From contig NZ_AP026867.1 in the NCBI RefSeq assembly GCF_026000115.1, positions 837,501 through 901,500 on the forward strand: a stretch of DNA of 64,000 nucleotides, written 5' to 3'. The notes beneath the pieces are model-generated. The model ran no database searches and was not told the origin of the DNA. It saw only the letters and a list, made by a program, of their open reading frames with translations. Origin of the DNA: Aureispira anguillae (GTDB taxonomy: Bacteria > Bacteroidota > Bacteroidia > Chitinophagales > Saprospiraceae). The position numbers were made by a program, and so were the translations under genes. Positions 27,643 to 37,384 of the stretch are shown here, one piece after another (within the stretch, counting starts at the first letter, position 1; every line of letters starts with the position of its first letter).

Positions 27643-27953
27643 ATTACTAAGTACAACATAACATAAATTTTCTGTCAATTTGAAAATGTAATCATCGGAT
27701 GCTTTAGAAATGATCCATTTTATTTTCAAAACACCCAATTAACTAACCGATAAAAACCCTAAAATTAGCTAGGTGATCTTACAAGAAACTTTCAACATTG
27801 GCAAATCAAATTAGTACTATCTTATACTTAATCCTGTAAAGAACCCATTTGTATTTTGAATAAAGAAGCTAACTTAAGTGGCTTTGAACACTTCTAATTC
27901 CATTTTATAGCTCATTTGGGATTAATACTTTTTGATGCTTCTCCTAACCAATG

Positions 27954-29342
27954 TTAGATGTCTCCTTTTAAGATTGCGCTCATGTCCATTTTAATCTTGT
28001 TGGCTAAGGTTTCTGCGGTTGTAATAGATTGACTTTCTGTATAAATTCTAATAATAGGTTCTGTGTTGGAACGACGCAGATGCACCCAGTTTTCATTGAG
28101 GTATATTTTTAGACCATCAATTGTATTTTGTGGGTATTGTTGATATTTTTCTTGGAGTTTGTCTAATAATTCTATGATATTGATCTCAGGAGTAAGCTGT
28201 ATTTTATCCTTAATAATAGTATAGTTAGGATATTGTCTTCTGATATGAGAAACAGGTTTTCCTGATTCGGCCATAAAAGATAAGAACAAGGCAACACCAA
28301 CAAGCGCATCCCTTCCATAGTGCAATTCTGGATAAATAATACCTCCATTGCCTTCTCCTCCAATGATTGCATTCGTCGCTTTCATTGTCGTTACCACATT
28401 CACTTCACCAACAGCCGAAGCGGTATAAACACCACCATGTTTGAGGGTTACTTCATTGAGTGCTTGCGTAGATGATAAATTAGAAACCGTGTTTCCTTTT
28501 TGGTGTCTAAGGATATAATCAGCAATGGCAACCAAAGTATATTCTTCTCCAAACATTTCTCCTTCTTCCGTTACAAAGGCTAAACGGTCAACATCTGGAT
28601 CAACTGCTATTCCCAAATCAGCTTTGTGGAATAGCACCTCTCTAGCCAAACCAACAAGATTTTGGGGGAGTGGCTCTGGATTATGAGCAAAACGTCCATG
28701 CATTTCATCATTGATGGCGATTACCTCGCAACCCATTTGCTCCAAAAGAGGGATAATTGATAACGTTCCTGTAGAATTGATGCAATCTACGACAACTTTA
28801 TACTGTTTTTCAACGACTTGCTCTGTATTGACCAATTCGAGGTCAAAGATAATATCAATATGTTTTTGGATGTACCCAACCGCTTTTTCGTAACTGCCTA
28901 GTTTATCAATTGTAGCGTACTCAATTTCTCCAGAAGCCGCAAAATCTAAAATTTCTTGTCCATCCTCTGCCGAAATAAACTCACCAGCACTATTCAAAAA
29001 CTTAAGCGCATTCCATTGTTTGGGGTTGTGGCTAGCTGTTAGGATGATTCCTCCGCCAGCACCTTCAATAGAAACGGCGATTTCTACGGTTGGAGTTGTC
29101 GATAATCCCAAATCCATTACATTAATCCCCATCATACGCAAAGTGCCAGATACTAGTTGGTTGACAATATTGCCAGAAACCCTTGCATCTCGACCTACTA
29201 CAACTAATGGATTTTGGGTGGTTTTTAAGACCCATTGGGCATAAGCAGCAGTACTTTCTACAATGTCTTGCGCAGTAAAATTATCGCCTGTATTACCTCC
29301 AATGGTACCTCTTGTTCCTGATATAGATTTTATTAAAGCCAA
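27954..29342 (-). CDS. glmM: phosphoglucosamine mutase/phosphomannomutase family (GlmM-type)
   Basis: This phosphohexomutase interconverts hexose-6-phosphate and hexose-1-phosphate; in Bacteroidota this family supplies glucosamine-1-phosphate for peptidoglycan. Motifs are IKSISGTRGTIGG at the N-terminus, the catalytic phosphoserine loop TASHNPKQWNALK, the metal loop DPDVDRLAF, the sugar loop GEGNGGIIYPE, and the phosphate-binding RRSNTEPIIRIYTES near the end. The frame opens at ATG 29396, but family members start one residue before LIKSISG; the TTG at 29342 gives MALIKSISG and is preferred, making 462 residues. The 18 extra residues from the ATG look unlike family members. Phosphomannomutase activity is a possible alternative. 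Confidence 0.88.
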   Translation of the reverse strand: MALIKSISGTRGTIGGNTGDNFTAQDIVESTAAYAQWVLKTTQNPLVVVGRDARVSGNIVNQLVSGTLRMMGINVMDLGLSTTPTVEIAVSIEGAGGGIILTASHNPKQWNALKFLNSAGEFISAEDGQEILDFAASGEIEYATIDKLGSYEKAVGYIQKHIDIIFDLELVNTEQVVEKQYKVVVDCINSTGTLSIIPLLEQMGCEVIAINDEMHGRFAHNPEPLPQNLVGLAREVLFHKADLGIAVDPDVDRLAFVTEEGEMFGEEYTLVAIADYILRHQKGNTVSNLSSTQALNEVTLKHGGVYTASAVGEVNVVTTMKATNAIIGGEGNGGIIYPELHYGRDALVGVALFLSFMAESGKPVSHIRRQYPNYTIIKDKIQLTPEINIIELLDKLQEKYQQYPQNTIDGLKIYLNENWVHLRRSNTEPIIRIYTESQSITTAETLANKIKMDMSAILKGDI

Positions 29343-29489
29343 TCTTCTTAGTATTAAATGTGATAATAAAGATGTAATGTATGTTTTGCATTCCATTTAT
29401 ATCTAAAAGATATGTATGAATATCTCTTGAAAAAGATTAAAATGTATGAAATATTACGGCATGAGTATAGATTTTATCTGAAATGCGCA

Positions 29490-29517
29490 CAAAAATACGC
29501 TTTTTTTCTCGTATCAA
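29490..29517 (-). promoter_or_regulatory. candidate promoter of the glmM-like gene
   Basis: On the minus strand TTG (29517-29515), a 17-base spacer, and TATTTTTG (29497-29490) fit the Bacteroidota -33/-7 pattern, with the spacer at the lower end of its range. It would give a leader of about 90-140 bases, depending on the start codon. Confidence 0.45.
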
Positions 29518-29792
29518 TAGGATATTTTAATTAAAAGAAAATTATCTAATGTTAAAGAACCGTCCAAGTGGCTTGTTTTTAGTGGGTTAAGCTGTGTTTG
29601 ATAATTTGTTAGCTGTATTTCTATACTTTTAAAATGGACTTTTGAAGAATGTTTTGAAACAGGTAGGAGAAAGAGGAGTTGAGTTGACTAGTTGTTGGCA
29701 GATTAACTTAAAACAACATCATATTAAGCAATCCATTTTTTTTGAAAGCATTATTTTTTGTAAAAAACTGCGTTTTATTGTCTGAGTTTCGT

Positions 29793-29800
29793 TAATTTTG
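29793..29800 (+). promoter_or_regulatory. candidate -7 element of the lipoprotein gene
   Basis: TAATTTTG matches TAnnTTTG and lies 104 bases upstream of the ATG at 29904. No well-spaced -33 TTG was found. Confidence 0.3.
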
Positions 29801-29903
29801 AAAGGGTGATTACCACTTTGACAATTAGTTGATTAATTTGATACAGGAAAAACATTAAGGGGATTGGTAAAGTACCATTTAAGTTAAAATTAATACATAT
29901 ATA

Positions 29904-30701
29904 ATGCGTAATAATTCACGTTCTTTATTTCAAGTTGTAACATTATCATTAATACTCGTTTTTTTCTTTGCTTGTGAACGAGTGATTGATACTTTAAACC
30001 CGATTACATTTGAATATTACCCCGTAGAAGAGGGCAAGTACAAGATTTATCAAATAGATTCTATTGTATACGATGAATATAATTGTACAGTTCAAACCAA
30101 CAGTTATCAGATAAAAGAAATCACAGGACCAAAAGGAACTGATGGGGAAGGAGATGTTTTTCACAGCATTCAACGTTATTATCGAAAAGATAGCACAGAG
30201 GCTTGGGCATTACAACACATCTGGACAGAAAAAATCGAGGACAACCAGTTGCAGCGAGTGGAAGATAACCAACGAATGATTAAGATGGTTTTTCCTGTAC
30301 AAGAAGATCGCCATTGGGATGGCATTGTATACATTCGTAGAGATACTTTAGTGCCTATTCGTGGTGGAGCTATTGATATGTTCAAAGATTGGGATGATTT
30401 TGTTTGCCAAGATGTAGGAAAAACGTTTATTGATACCTTGGCTAATATTGTTTACCCTGATGCTGTTAAAATTATGCAAGTGGACAAAACGAATAATATT
30501 GAGCGCCGTTTTTCAGTAGAAGTTTATGCCAAGCATATAGGAATGGTATACAAAGAAATGAGAATACTAGATACCCAATGCCGCCCTCCTGGAACTTGTA
30601 CGGGGAATAGTGATATTGCTTCTTGTATTCTCAAACCTTGGCACATCAAAGCAGAAAAAGGATTTATTCTCAAACAATCCTTGCTGGAGCATAACTATTA
30701 G
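29904..30701 (+). CDS. hypothetical lipoprotein, 265 residues
   Basis: The N-terminus has a lipoprotein-type signal ending FFFACERV (Cys near residue 24). The body is beta-rich and begins FEYYPVEEGKYKIYQIDSIVYDEY, a pattern shared by many Bacteroidota lipoproteins of unknown role; Cys residues near the C-terminus (DTQCRPPGTC, ASCILKPW) may form disulfides. The next gene starts 9 bases after its stop codon on the same strand, so the two are probably cotranscribed. No catalytic motif was seen. Confidence 0.75.
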   Translation: MRNNSRSLFQVVTLSLILVFFFACERVIDTLNPITFEYYPVEEGKYKIYQIDSIVYDEYNCTVQTNSYQIKEITGPKGTDGEGDVFHSIQRYYRKDSTEAWALQHIWTEKIEDNQLQRVEDNQRMIKMVFPVQEDRHWDGIVYIRRDTLVPIRGGAIDMFKDWDDFVCQDVGKTFIDTLANIVYPDAVKIMQVDKTNNIERRFSVEVYAKHIGMVYKEMRILDTQCRPPGTCTGNSDIASCILKPWHIKAEKGFILKQSLLEHNY

Positions 30702-30710
30702 GATTCATTT

Positions 30711-32195
30711 ATGAAAAAGGATAGTCTTTATATGCTTATTGAGGGAATGACAAAACAAGAAAAAATTTTTTTTAACCGTTTTGCTCAAATTGCCAACAAT
30801 AAAAAAAATAAGCACTATCTGACCTTGTTTAAACTAATCGAAAAGCAATTAAAGAAGAACAAAGCAATTGATGAAGAACAGCTAAAAAAGAAATTCCCTT
30901 ATTTGTCGGTAGAAAAGCGATACTTGATGAATATTTTGATCAAATCGCTTACTGCTTTTCACGAAAATGATGAAGGGTTTTATGCTGTTAAGACATTAAT
31001 TAAGCAGATTTATATATTGGTTGATAAAGGTATTTATCTAGAAGCTCAAAAATTACATGCCAAAGCGGTGAAAATCGCAGAACGATATAATCTATTTGAA
31101 GATTTAATGAGTTTAAACAATATAAGGGTAGCGTTAAGGGGGCATAGAGATATTTTATCAGATCTAAATATAATGAAAGCGATTATTGACGACCAAAACA
31201 AGAAAATAGGGCAGCTTCTTAACTATGACCAGTATCGCTTGTATATGTATCAACTTCAGGATTGGATTCGTACAAATGGTTATATCGATACTCCTCAAAA
31301 AGAAGCAGAATTTAATCAATTGATCGCTTCTCCTCTAATTGACAATATTAGTGAAGCAAAATCAGATAGAGCTATAGAGCTTTTTTACAATGCTAGAATC
31401 TATATCTGGGGATTGCAGTATAATTTTAGAAAAAAGTACGAAGAGTTTCAACAGCGGATTGCTTTTATGAAGGAGCACCCTCATCTGTATAGCCCCTACA
31501 ATAAAATTATTTTTACCAACAACTATTTAATGTGTTGTATTCGGGTGGGGGCAATAGAAGAATGCGAAGAACAGCTTTTAGTTTTGGAGGAATATATCCA
31601 ACAATACCCCTTAAGTTTGGAGCGGGTTATGGTCTGTTTATATACTAGAAAGTTAGAATTTTATTCTCATATCGGAGCGTTTGAAAAAAATAGAGCTTGG
31701 CTATTGGAGGTAGAAAAAGGACTGTATTTGTGTCAAAACCTTACTCCTTTGCAAAGTGAGTACCTTTATTTGTATTTGGGAAGAGCTTATATGGAATTGG
31801 GAGACTATGAAAAAGCATTGGAGCACTTGTATAAAGTAGGAGCGTTTAAAATTTTTGACAAAACCTCTGTTACCTATTCGGCGGCAAAATTATTAGTTCT
31901 TATCTGTTACTATGAATTAGGTTGGTACTCCAATTTAGAATCTGCACTCATCTCTTTTTATCGGCAAATTCGAAAAGCCAAGGTGCAATATAAACTCTAT
32001 GAATCTTTGCTTAAGTATTTAAAGTTGGGCATTGCGAATAGGGATTTGACCAATAAAAATACACTCTATTTTTTCTCTTCAGAATGGGAAAATATTAGCC
32101 CTGATTCTAGAGAAAGTATACCTTTTCAATTTTTTCATTATAAAAAATGGCTGAGAAGTAAAATCGAAAATAAGCCACTTGATACCTATTTTTAA
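30711..32195 (+). CDS. helical-repeat protein of unknown function, 494 residues
   Basis: This is a soluble, almost all-helical protein without a signal peptide. The N-terminal region (LIEGMTKQEKIFFNRFAQI) resembles an N-terminal 'TK-x-E-K-x-x-F' motif I associate with a family of uncharacterised Bacteroidota proteins. The rest reads as degenerate TPR-like helix pairs (for example YLYLGRAYMELGDYEKALEHLYKVG at about 350-375). It follows the lipoprotein gene by 9 bases. A scaffold or regulatory role is possible. I cannot assign a function. Confidence 0.75.
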   Translation: MKKDSLYMLIEGMTKQEKIFFNRFAQIANNKKNKHYLTLFKLIEKQLKKNKAIDEEQLKKKFPYLSVEKRYLMNILIKSLTAFHENDEGFYAVKTLIKQIYILVDKGIYLEAQKLHAKAVKIAERYNLFEDLMSLNNIRVALRGHRDILSDLNIMKAIIDDQNKKIGQLLNYDQYRLYMYQLQDWIRTNGYIDTPQKEAEFNQLIASPLIDNISEAKSDRAIELFYNARIYIWGLQYNFRKKYEEFQQRIAFMKEHPHLYSPYNKIIFTNNYLMCCIRVGAIEECEEQLLVLEEYIQQYPLSLERVMVCLYTRKLEFYSHIGAFEKNRAWLLEVEKGLYLCQNLTPLQSEYLYLYLGRAYMELGDYEKALEHLYKVGAFKIFDKTSVTYSAAKLLVLICYYELGWYSNLESALISFYRQIRKAKVQYKLYESLLKYLKLGIANRDLTNKNTLYFFSSEWENISPDSRESIPFQFFHYKKWLRSKIENKPLDTYF

Positions 32196-32446
32196 AGAAG
32201 TAATTGGGGTTAGCCCAATGCTTGGAGGGGTATGTAACGCTTTTTTCCAGAAGATAATTAATATTTTTTTAGTTTTGATGTTAATTTGTTGTTTATTAGT
32301 TTGTTGTGTATGATTTTTGTAGTGTTCTTTTTTTCAAAAAGAAAGTTGTTTTTATTAATTCTGCCTTAAAAAAGGCTTGCAAAATAAGTTGGATTGCTCT
32401 AGTTTTAGCTTCTCATAAATTTCTTATCCCCTACAATAGAAAAGCT

Positions 32447-33847
32447 ATGGCATCTTATTATTTTACATGTTGTTTTTTATTCCTTACGTTGTCTCTAAAT
32501 GCTCAAACGGTTAATATTTTTATTCATAGTAGTTTTTCAGGGTTTCCTGATGCTACGGCAATTAATACAACTTATACCAATATAGGCTTCTCTAGTGTGA
32601 ACATTACATCAAGTGTTGTTGATGCTACGCTCACCACTGCTAATTACCAAGTTGCTTATATTGTAGAATATTATAATTATAGTACAGCGTCTCCTGTTTT
32701 TCTAACCAACACACAACGCCAAGTTCTAGAAGATTTTATTAGCGATGGCGGTCATGTGGTCTGGATTGCTGAAAGTATCGATAACTATATATCTAGTTCT
32801 GTTACTCCTCCTGTAAATGCCAATGCAATTACGACCATTAACTCCATTTACGGAACAAGCTTAAGTTATGGACCATTCTTTAATAATGGGGGAATGGGAT
32901 CTCCTAATATGCCTAGAATTCACCCCAGTTCAGGACCAGGAGGCTTGTCTCAACAAACTTCTGTCTTATCATCGGGTAGTTATGCTACTTTGCTCAATGT
33001 TCCAGCAGAAAGCAAGGTCTATACTTCTGATTTTTTTGATAATTTCACTTTTTTTGATGCCTGCACGCATACGACGCTTGCTCTGTTTCCTGCCTACCCA
33101 ACAGCGACAGATGGAACGGTTATTATTAGTACAGAATTAGGCTTACCATTCCATAGCACATCAACAGGACCTTTTGGTGGGCCACCCTTTGTTTTTAATA
33201 CAGGTTTAGACGATGGCATTGCCAATTTACACTTTAGGTTGCTTACCAATACCAGCATGACAACCATCAACAGTTGGGCTAATATTGCTACGAATACCAA
33301 TCCTAACTGCCCGCCTACAACCCTGTTGCCATTAAATTTTCTATTGAATTTTGATGTTGTAACGACTCAAAAACAAGCAGTTCGACTAAATTGGACGATA
33401 AAAAATGAGCATACAATTCAGTTGTTTACAGTAGAGCATTCTCCAAATGGAATAGATTGGACACCTATAAATACTCAATTGGTAACAGACCTTGAGCATT
33501 ACAACGCATTAGATCAGGATCCCTTCTTGGGTATTTCTTATTATCGATTAAAATTAGTAAGCCATAATGAGGACATTTATTATTCTGCAATCAAAGCGAT
33601 AAATCTAGAACAAGAAAATGGCTCAAAATTGTTGCTTTATCCCCAGCCTGTATTAACTACGCTTACGGTTGAAAATGCTGTATTAACGCCCCAAAATTGG
33701 AGCTTGTGGACGATGACAGGAAAAGAAATTCCCTTATTGTTTTTAGATCAAAGAAAAAATAGCGTTGTCATAGACTTTTCTCATTTAAGTGCAGGAGTAT
33801 ATTTCTTAAAAACTAGTTTTGGAACTAAAAAAATACACAAACATTAA
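32447..33847 (+). CDS. T9SS-secreted protein, 466 residues
   Basis: The frame is open upstream to 32306, but ATG 32447 begins a signal peptide (MASYYFTCCFLFLTLSLNAQ) and is chosen. The first domain (about 20-300) resembles a ThuA/glutamine-amidotransferase-like fold that reads time- or gap-like intervals (VNIFIHSSFSGFPDATAIN ... LEDFISDGGHVVWIAE, a typical GGxVxxI/VxE segment). A linker and beta domain (about 315-385) follow. The protein ends with a T9SS type A sorting domain (LLLYPQPVLTTLTVENAV ... LSAGVYFLKT). It should be secreted through the outer membrane and anchored or released. No enzyme activity is claimed. Confidence 0.8.
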   Translation: MASYYFTCCFLFLTLSLNAQTVNIFIHSSFSGFPDATAINTTYTNIGFSSVNITSSVVDATLTTANYQVAYIVEYYNYSTASPVFLTNTQRQVLEDFISDGGHVVWIAESIDNYISSSVTPPVNANAITTINSIYGTSLSYGPFFNNGGMGSPNMPRIHPSSGPGGLSQQTSVLSSGSYATLLNVPAESKVYTSDFFDNFTFFDACTHTTLALFPAYPTATDGTVIISTELGLPFHSTSTGPFGGPPFVFNTGLDDGIANLHFRLLTNTSMTTINSWANIATNTNPNCPPTTLLPLNFLLNFDVVTTQKQAVRLNWTIKNEHTIQLFTVEHSPNGIDWTPINTQLVTDLEHYNALDQDPFLGISYYRLKLVSHNEDIYYSAIKAINLEQENGSKLLLYPQPVLTTLTVENAVLTPQNWSLWTMTGKEIPLLFLDQRKNSVVIDFSHLSAGVYFLKTSFGTKKIHKH

Positions 33848-33928
33848 ACGTGTTACATCATAACTTATTAAATGGAGGACCAATTAATTAGTGATTTGTT
33901 AGGGCATATAGATTCCCCCATTTGTTGA

Positions 33929-33965
33929 GAGTGCCGTTCTTTGAAACGAATGGCACTCCTTTTAT
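33929..33965 (+). terminator. terminator of the T9SS protein gene
   Basis: GAGTGCCGTTC (33929-33939) pairs with GAATGGCACTC (33948-33958) with one G-T wobble and an 8-base loop, followed by CTTTT. It lies 82 bases past the stop at 33847 and before the convergent cupin gene. Confidence 0.7.
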
Positions 33966-33999
33966 GTTTTATGGAAAACATTGTAGTGTTTGCTGTAAG

Positions 34000-34359
34000 C
34001 TAAAAAATATCTTCTTCATCTTCTTGCCAATAAGGTTCTACAATGCACAAAAATACCAAATCTATATCGCCTGTATTTTTGATATATTGGGACGCATTGG
34101 CAGGCACTAAAAAAACATCATCTTTACCCACCTCCAATGAGGTATCATCAATATACATTTCGCCTTTTCCCTCCAAAATATAGTAGGTTTCTGAACTTTT
34201 GAGTCGATGGGGTAAAGAGGCTTTTCCAACCTCTACTTTGGCATGTGCTAGGCTATAACCGATCTTTAAATGATCCTGTAGAGGGTGCATAAGCTCTCGT
34301 AGTTTGGTATGATCGCCTGCTACAAATTCTGGTGCTTGTGCTAATTTTTTGTGAAACAT
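34000..34359 (-). CDS. cupin-domain protein
   Basis: This is a 119-residue single-domain cupin. The second half has the cupin order: YYILEGKGEMYIDDTSLEVGKDDVFLVPANASQYIKN. Motif 1 is atypical: the metal-binding His positions are largely replaced (SSETYYILEG), so metal binding is uncertain. Small cupins of this kind include sugar-isomerase-like and mannose-6-phosphate-isomerase-like proteins. No neighbour indicates a substrate. The start ATG at 34359 gives a normal N-terminus. Confidence 0.8.
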   Translation of the reverse strand: MFHKKLAQAPEFVAGDHTKLRELMHPLQDHLKIGYSLAHAKVEVGKASLPHRLKSSETYYILEGKGEMYIDDTSLEVGKDDVFLVPANASQYIKNTGDIDLVFLCIVEPYWQEDEEDIF

Positions 34360-34769
34360 AAAAGTAGTATTTTTTTTAATTTAGGAATTAAAATAGAACG
34401 ATTAAGAGGGCACATATGTTATTTTTAATCAATGAATGTTCCATAAATGCTTTCTTTTTGTTAGCTTTATTTTTAGTTAATACTCCGCTTATTTAACGGC
34501 GTTGCTTTGTTAGTTAGTTGCACTCCTGAGCTAGCAAGTTAGGTTGTTAGAGGTTTTAACAAAAAATATAAAAAGCGCTTTGTATTTAGTTGATAATCCA
34601 TGTTTTAGTGTTTTGGTTTGCAAAAGCCTAATTCCATTTAATGCGGTTTTTAGCGGAGTAATGTTTAGTGTTAAAATGAGGTTATTCCTATAGTTAATCA
34701 TTCACCTTTTATTTTAGAACACTGAAAAATAGAGTGCTTTCTCAAACTACTAATTAATAAAAGCCCTTA
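34360..34769. other. 410-base divergent intergenic region with an ACTCCG-bounded element
   Basis: The gap between the cupin gene and the oxidase fusion gene has no reading frame of note. Its centre is bounded by inverted ACTCCGCT words (listed separately). The promoter of the fusion gene should lie at about 34670-34760, but no exact TAnnTTTG was found. Confidence 0.45.
34477..34663. repeat. non-coding element bounded by inverted ACTCCGCT
   Basis: TTAATACTCCGCTT (34477-34490) and AGCGGAGTAATG (34652-34663) are inverted, with ACTCCGCT as the perfect core. The ends resemble those of the 27.4 kb element (ACTCCGTTGA), but the interiors differ. It may be a second member of one family of small repeats. 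Confidence 0.45.
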
Positions 34770-37382
34770 ATGAAACCAAAAAAAATCCAACAAAAATTGC
34801 CCGTTAGTTACTTGATGTTTACTTACTGGGGGCGAATCAATAGATTGACCTATTGGCATGCTACGCTATTTATTTGGCTTGCATTTTATGTGTTGTACAA
34901 TCTTATTGAATATGTGTTTGGGACAGCAGCCACTATTGTTTTATACCCTTTTCTGTTTTGGACGTTACTGGCAACGGCTAGTAAACGGCTGCACGATGTT
35001 GGAAAATCTGCTTATGCGATTGGGTGGATTGTCGTACCAATTGTAGGGCCGCTTTGGTTAGTATACCAACTGGGATTTAGAAAAGGAACCGTAGCGACCA
35101 ATTCGTATGGAAATAATCCAAGGTTTGCCGATGATTATTTACAGGTGACCGATGAAAAGGAAATCCATCATCTAAAGACAAAGGAGCGCATCATCAATGA
35201 TGTAACCACCTTAAATCCTATTATTGTTGCCCAAGTAAAAGTTCCCAAAACAATACAAGAAGTTCAACAGATTATCCAGCAAACAACGGGAACGATTTCT
35301 ATCGGAGGGGGGCGTTTTAGTATGGGAGGACAAACCGCAAGTACCCAAAGTACTCATTTGGATATGCGACAACTCAATCAAGTTGTTGCTTTTTCTAAAG
35401 AACATAAGACGATAACAATACAGAGTGGAGCACGTTGGTGCGATTTGCAAGCTTATGTAGATGCCCATGATTTGAGTGTTATGATTATGCAAACCTATGC
35501 CAATTTTACGGTAGGAGGTTCTGTAAGTGTAAATGTACATGGTCGATACATGGGCTTAGGGCCTATTATTTTATCCATTTTATCGGTTGATGTTGTTTTG
35601 GCAGATGGTCGCTTGGTACATGCTAGTAGAACGGAGCAAGCCGATTTATTTTTTGGAATTGTTGGTGGTTATGGAGGATTGGGAGTATTGGTGCAGGTTG
35701 AATTTTCTCTGGCAGATAATATTCCAGTCAAACGAATTCACCAAAAGATGGATCGTAGTGAATACTGGGCATTTTTTGATAAACAGATACGTTTTAATCA
35801 AGAGGCGGTTTTTCACAATGCAGATATGTATTTGCCATCTATCCAGAAAATTAATGCCGTTACTTGGGTCAAAACAGACGAACAGCCCAATGTAAAACAT
35901 CGATTGATGCCTTTAAAGGCTTCTTATCCTTTGGAGCGTTATTTTTTTTGGATGACTTCAGAGTCGCCCTTTGGAAAGTGGCGAAGGGAACACATTATTG
36001 AGCCCTTGTTTTATAGAAATAAACGAATTCATTGGAGAAATTATGAGGCAGGTTACGATGTGGCAGAGTTGGAGCCCAAATCAAGAAAGAATAAAACCTA
36101 CGTATTGTTAGAATACTTTGTTCCTGTGGCAAAATTTGATGCCTTTTCAGTAACCATGAATGAAATCTTTTTGCGGCATAACGTAAATGTAATCAATATT
36201 TCTATCCGACATGCTATTCCTGATACAGGAGCCTATTTGGCTTGGGCGAGAGAAGAGGTGTTTGCTTTTGTTGTCTATTACAAACAAGGAACAAGCCCTG
36301 CTGCAAAAGGAGGGGTAGCTGTTTGGAACCGAGAATTAGTAGATGCGGTTATTGCAGTAGGAGGAACTTATTATTTGCCCTATCAAGCCCATGCAACCAA
36401 GGAACAATTCTTAAAAGCTTATCCCAATGCGCCTCAATTATTTGCTTTAAAAACTCAATTAGATCCTGATTTTAGATTTAGAAATGTCATTTGGGATCAT
36501 TATTATCAGCCTAAAAAAGAACCAACAATGCCAACCAATAGTGAATTTCAACAAGTGTTTTCAGATACAAAACAAAGAGATGCCTTTTTTCATTTTTTGC
36601 AAGTGGTATACAATCTTTATCCAGAAGAAAAATTTCACCATCTAATTGTAGAGGCTTGTAAGGAAGAGACATCTGACCAAGCTATTTACAAATGGGTACA
36701 AAGTCGTTTGCCTAGTATTAAGCCATTTTTGGCAGATTTGCGGTATGGATTGCCTGCGCTCAAGAAGCAAAAACAAGAAATGTCAAGGCAAACCTTGGAA
36801 TTATTGGATGGGCAAAAAACAATTGATGGTTATATAGAAATCGGAGCCCCTGCACGTTATGTTTCGGATTTAAGGAAGCATATAAACCTAAAAGGGGATT
36901 GTTACATTATTCATGATAGTGAGCCAGATTACTCGATTCCGTCTATGCTAGAGCGGGGACAAATTAGAAAATTAGGAAAATACATTCCTTTAGACTATAA
37001 ACCAATTGATCCTGCTGTTGTTGCCAACGAAAGTATTGATGTGGTGACCTGTTTTATTGGCTTGCATCATTGTCCAATCGATCAACTAGTGCCTTTTGTC
37101 CAATCGATTCATAGAGTTTTACGCAAAGGAGGAAAATTTATACTTAGAGATCACGATGCTGGAAACGAGCAAATGGCAACCTTCTGTTCTTTGGTGCATA
37201 CTGTATTTAATTTAGGGCTGAATGAAAGTTGGGAGTTTGACCAAGCCGAGTTCAGAAATTTTAAATCTATAGAAGAGTGGTGTAGCTTTATAAGTAGCGT
37301 AGGATTTAGAGATGCGGGTAAGAGAATCTTGCAACACAAGGACCCTTCTGATAATACATTGGTCTCATTGATAAAAGAATAG
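34770..37382 (+). CDS. triple fusion: DUF805 membrane domain, FAD-linked oxidase, SAM methyltransferase
   Basis: This 870-residue protein joins three domains that are normally separate. Residues 10-120 are a DUF805 membrane domain (YWGRINRLTYW ... KRLHDVGKSAYAIG ... FRKGT, two or three helices). Residues about 145-560 are an FAD_binding_4-type oxidase: SIGGGRFSMGGQTAS and GGSVSVNVHGRYMG form the FAD site; the position that holds a covalent-flavin His in related enzymes is Phe here, suggesting non-covalent FAD. Residues about 690-870 are a class I SAM methyltransferase-like domain (IEIGAPARYVSDL ... SIDVVTCFIGLHHC ... VLRKGGKFILRDHD). The linker at about 590-680 is helical. The next gene starts 2 bases after the stop. 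The substrate is unknown; membrane-bound oxidation plus methylation of a lipid or polyene is an inference. Confidence 0.85.
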   Translation: MKPKKIQQKLPVSYLMFTYWGRINRLTYWHATLFIWLAFYVLYNLIEYVFGTAATIVLYPFLFWTLLATASKRLHDVGKSAYAIGWIVVPIVGPLWLVYQLGFRKGTVATNSYGNNPRFADDYLQVTDEKEIHHLKTKERIINDVTTLNPIIVAQVKVPKTIQEVQQIIQQTTGTISIGGGRFSMGGQTASTQSTHLDMRQLNQVVAFSKEHKTITIQSGARWCDLQAYVDAHDLSVMIMQTYANFTVGGSVSVNVHGRYMGLGPIILSILSVDVVLADGRLVHASRTEQADLFFGIVGGYGGLGVLVQVEFSLADNIPVKRIHQKMDRSEYWAFFDKQIRFNQEAVFHNADMYLPSIQKINAVTWVKTDEQPNVKHRLMPLKASYPLERYFFWMTSESPFGKWRREHIIEPLFYRNKRIHWRNYEAGYDVAELEPKSRKNKTYVLLEYFVPVAKFDAFSVTMNEIFLRHNVNVINISIRHAIPDTGAYLAWAREEVFAFVVYYKQGTSPAAKGGVAVWNRELVDAVIAVGGTYYLPYQAHATKEQFLKAYPNAPQLFALKTQLDPDFRFRNVIWDHYYQPKKEPTMPTNSEFQQVFSDTKQRDAFFHFLQVVYNLYPEEKFHHLIVEACKEETSDQAIYKWVQSRLPSIKPFLADLRYGLPALKKQKQEMSRQTLELLDGQKTIDGYIEIGAPARYVSDLRKHINLKGDCYIIHDSEPDYSIPSMLERGQIRKLGKYIPLDYKPIDPAVVANESIDVVTCFIGLHHCPIDQLVPFVQSIHRVLRKGGKFILRDHDAGNEQMATFCSLVHTVFNLGLNESWEFDQAEFRNFKSIEEWCSFISSVGFRDAGKRILQHKDPSDNTLVSLIKE

Positions 37383-37384
37383 CC

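Larger units (their letters stand above)
27288..27953. other. 666-base intergenic region with structured modules
   Basis: The region between two minus-strand genes has no credible reading frame. It contains small palindromes (AGTGTTAAAACACT near 27425 and CCAGTGAACTGG near 27462). A tract of module-like sequence is bounded by inverted ACTCCGTTGA, listed separately. The segment 27650-27953 is plain AT-rich sequence. Confidence 0.5.
29343..29903. other. divergent intergenic region with candidate promoters
   Basis: This gap separates the divergent glmM-like and lipoprotein genes. Two -7 candidates are listed separately, one in each direction. No hairpin repeat or small gene was seen. Confidence 0.45.
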
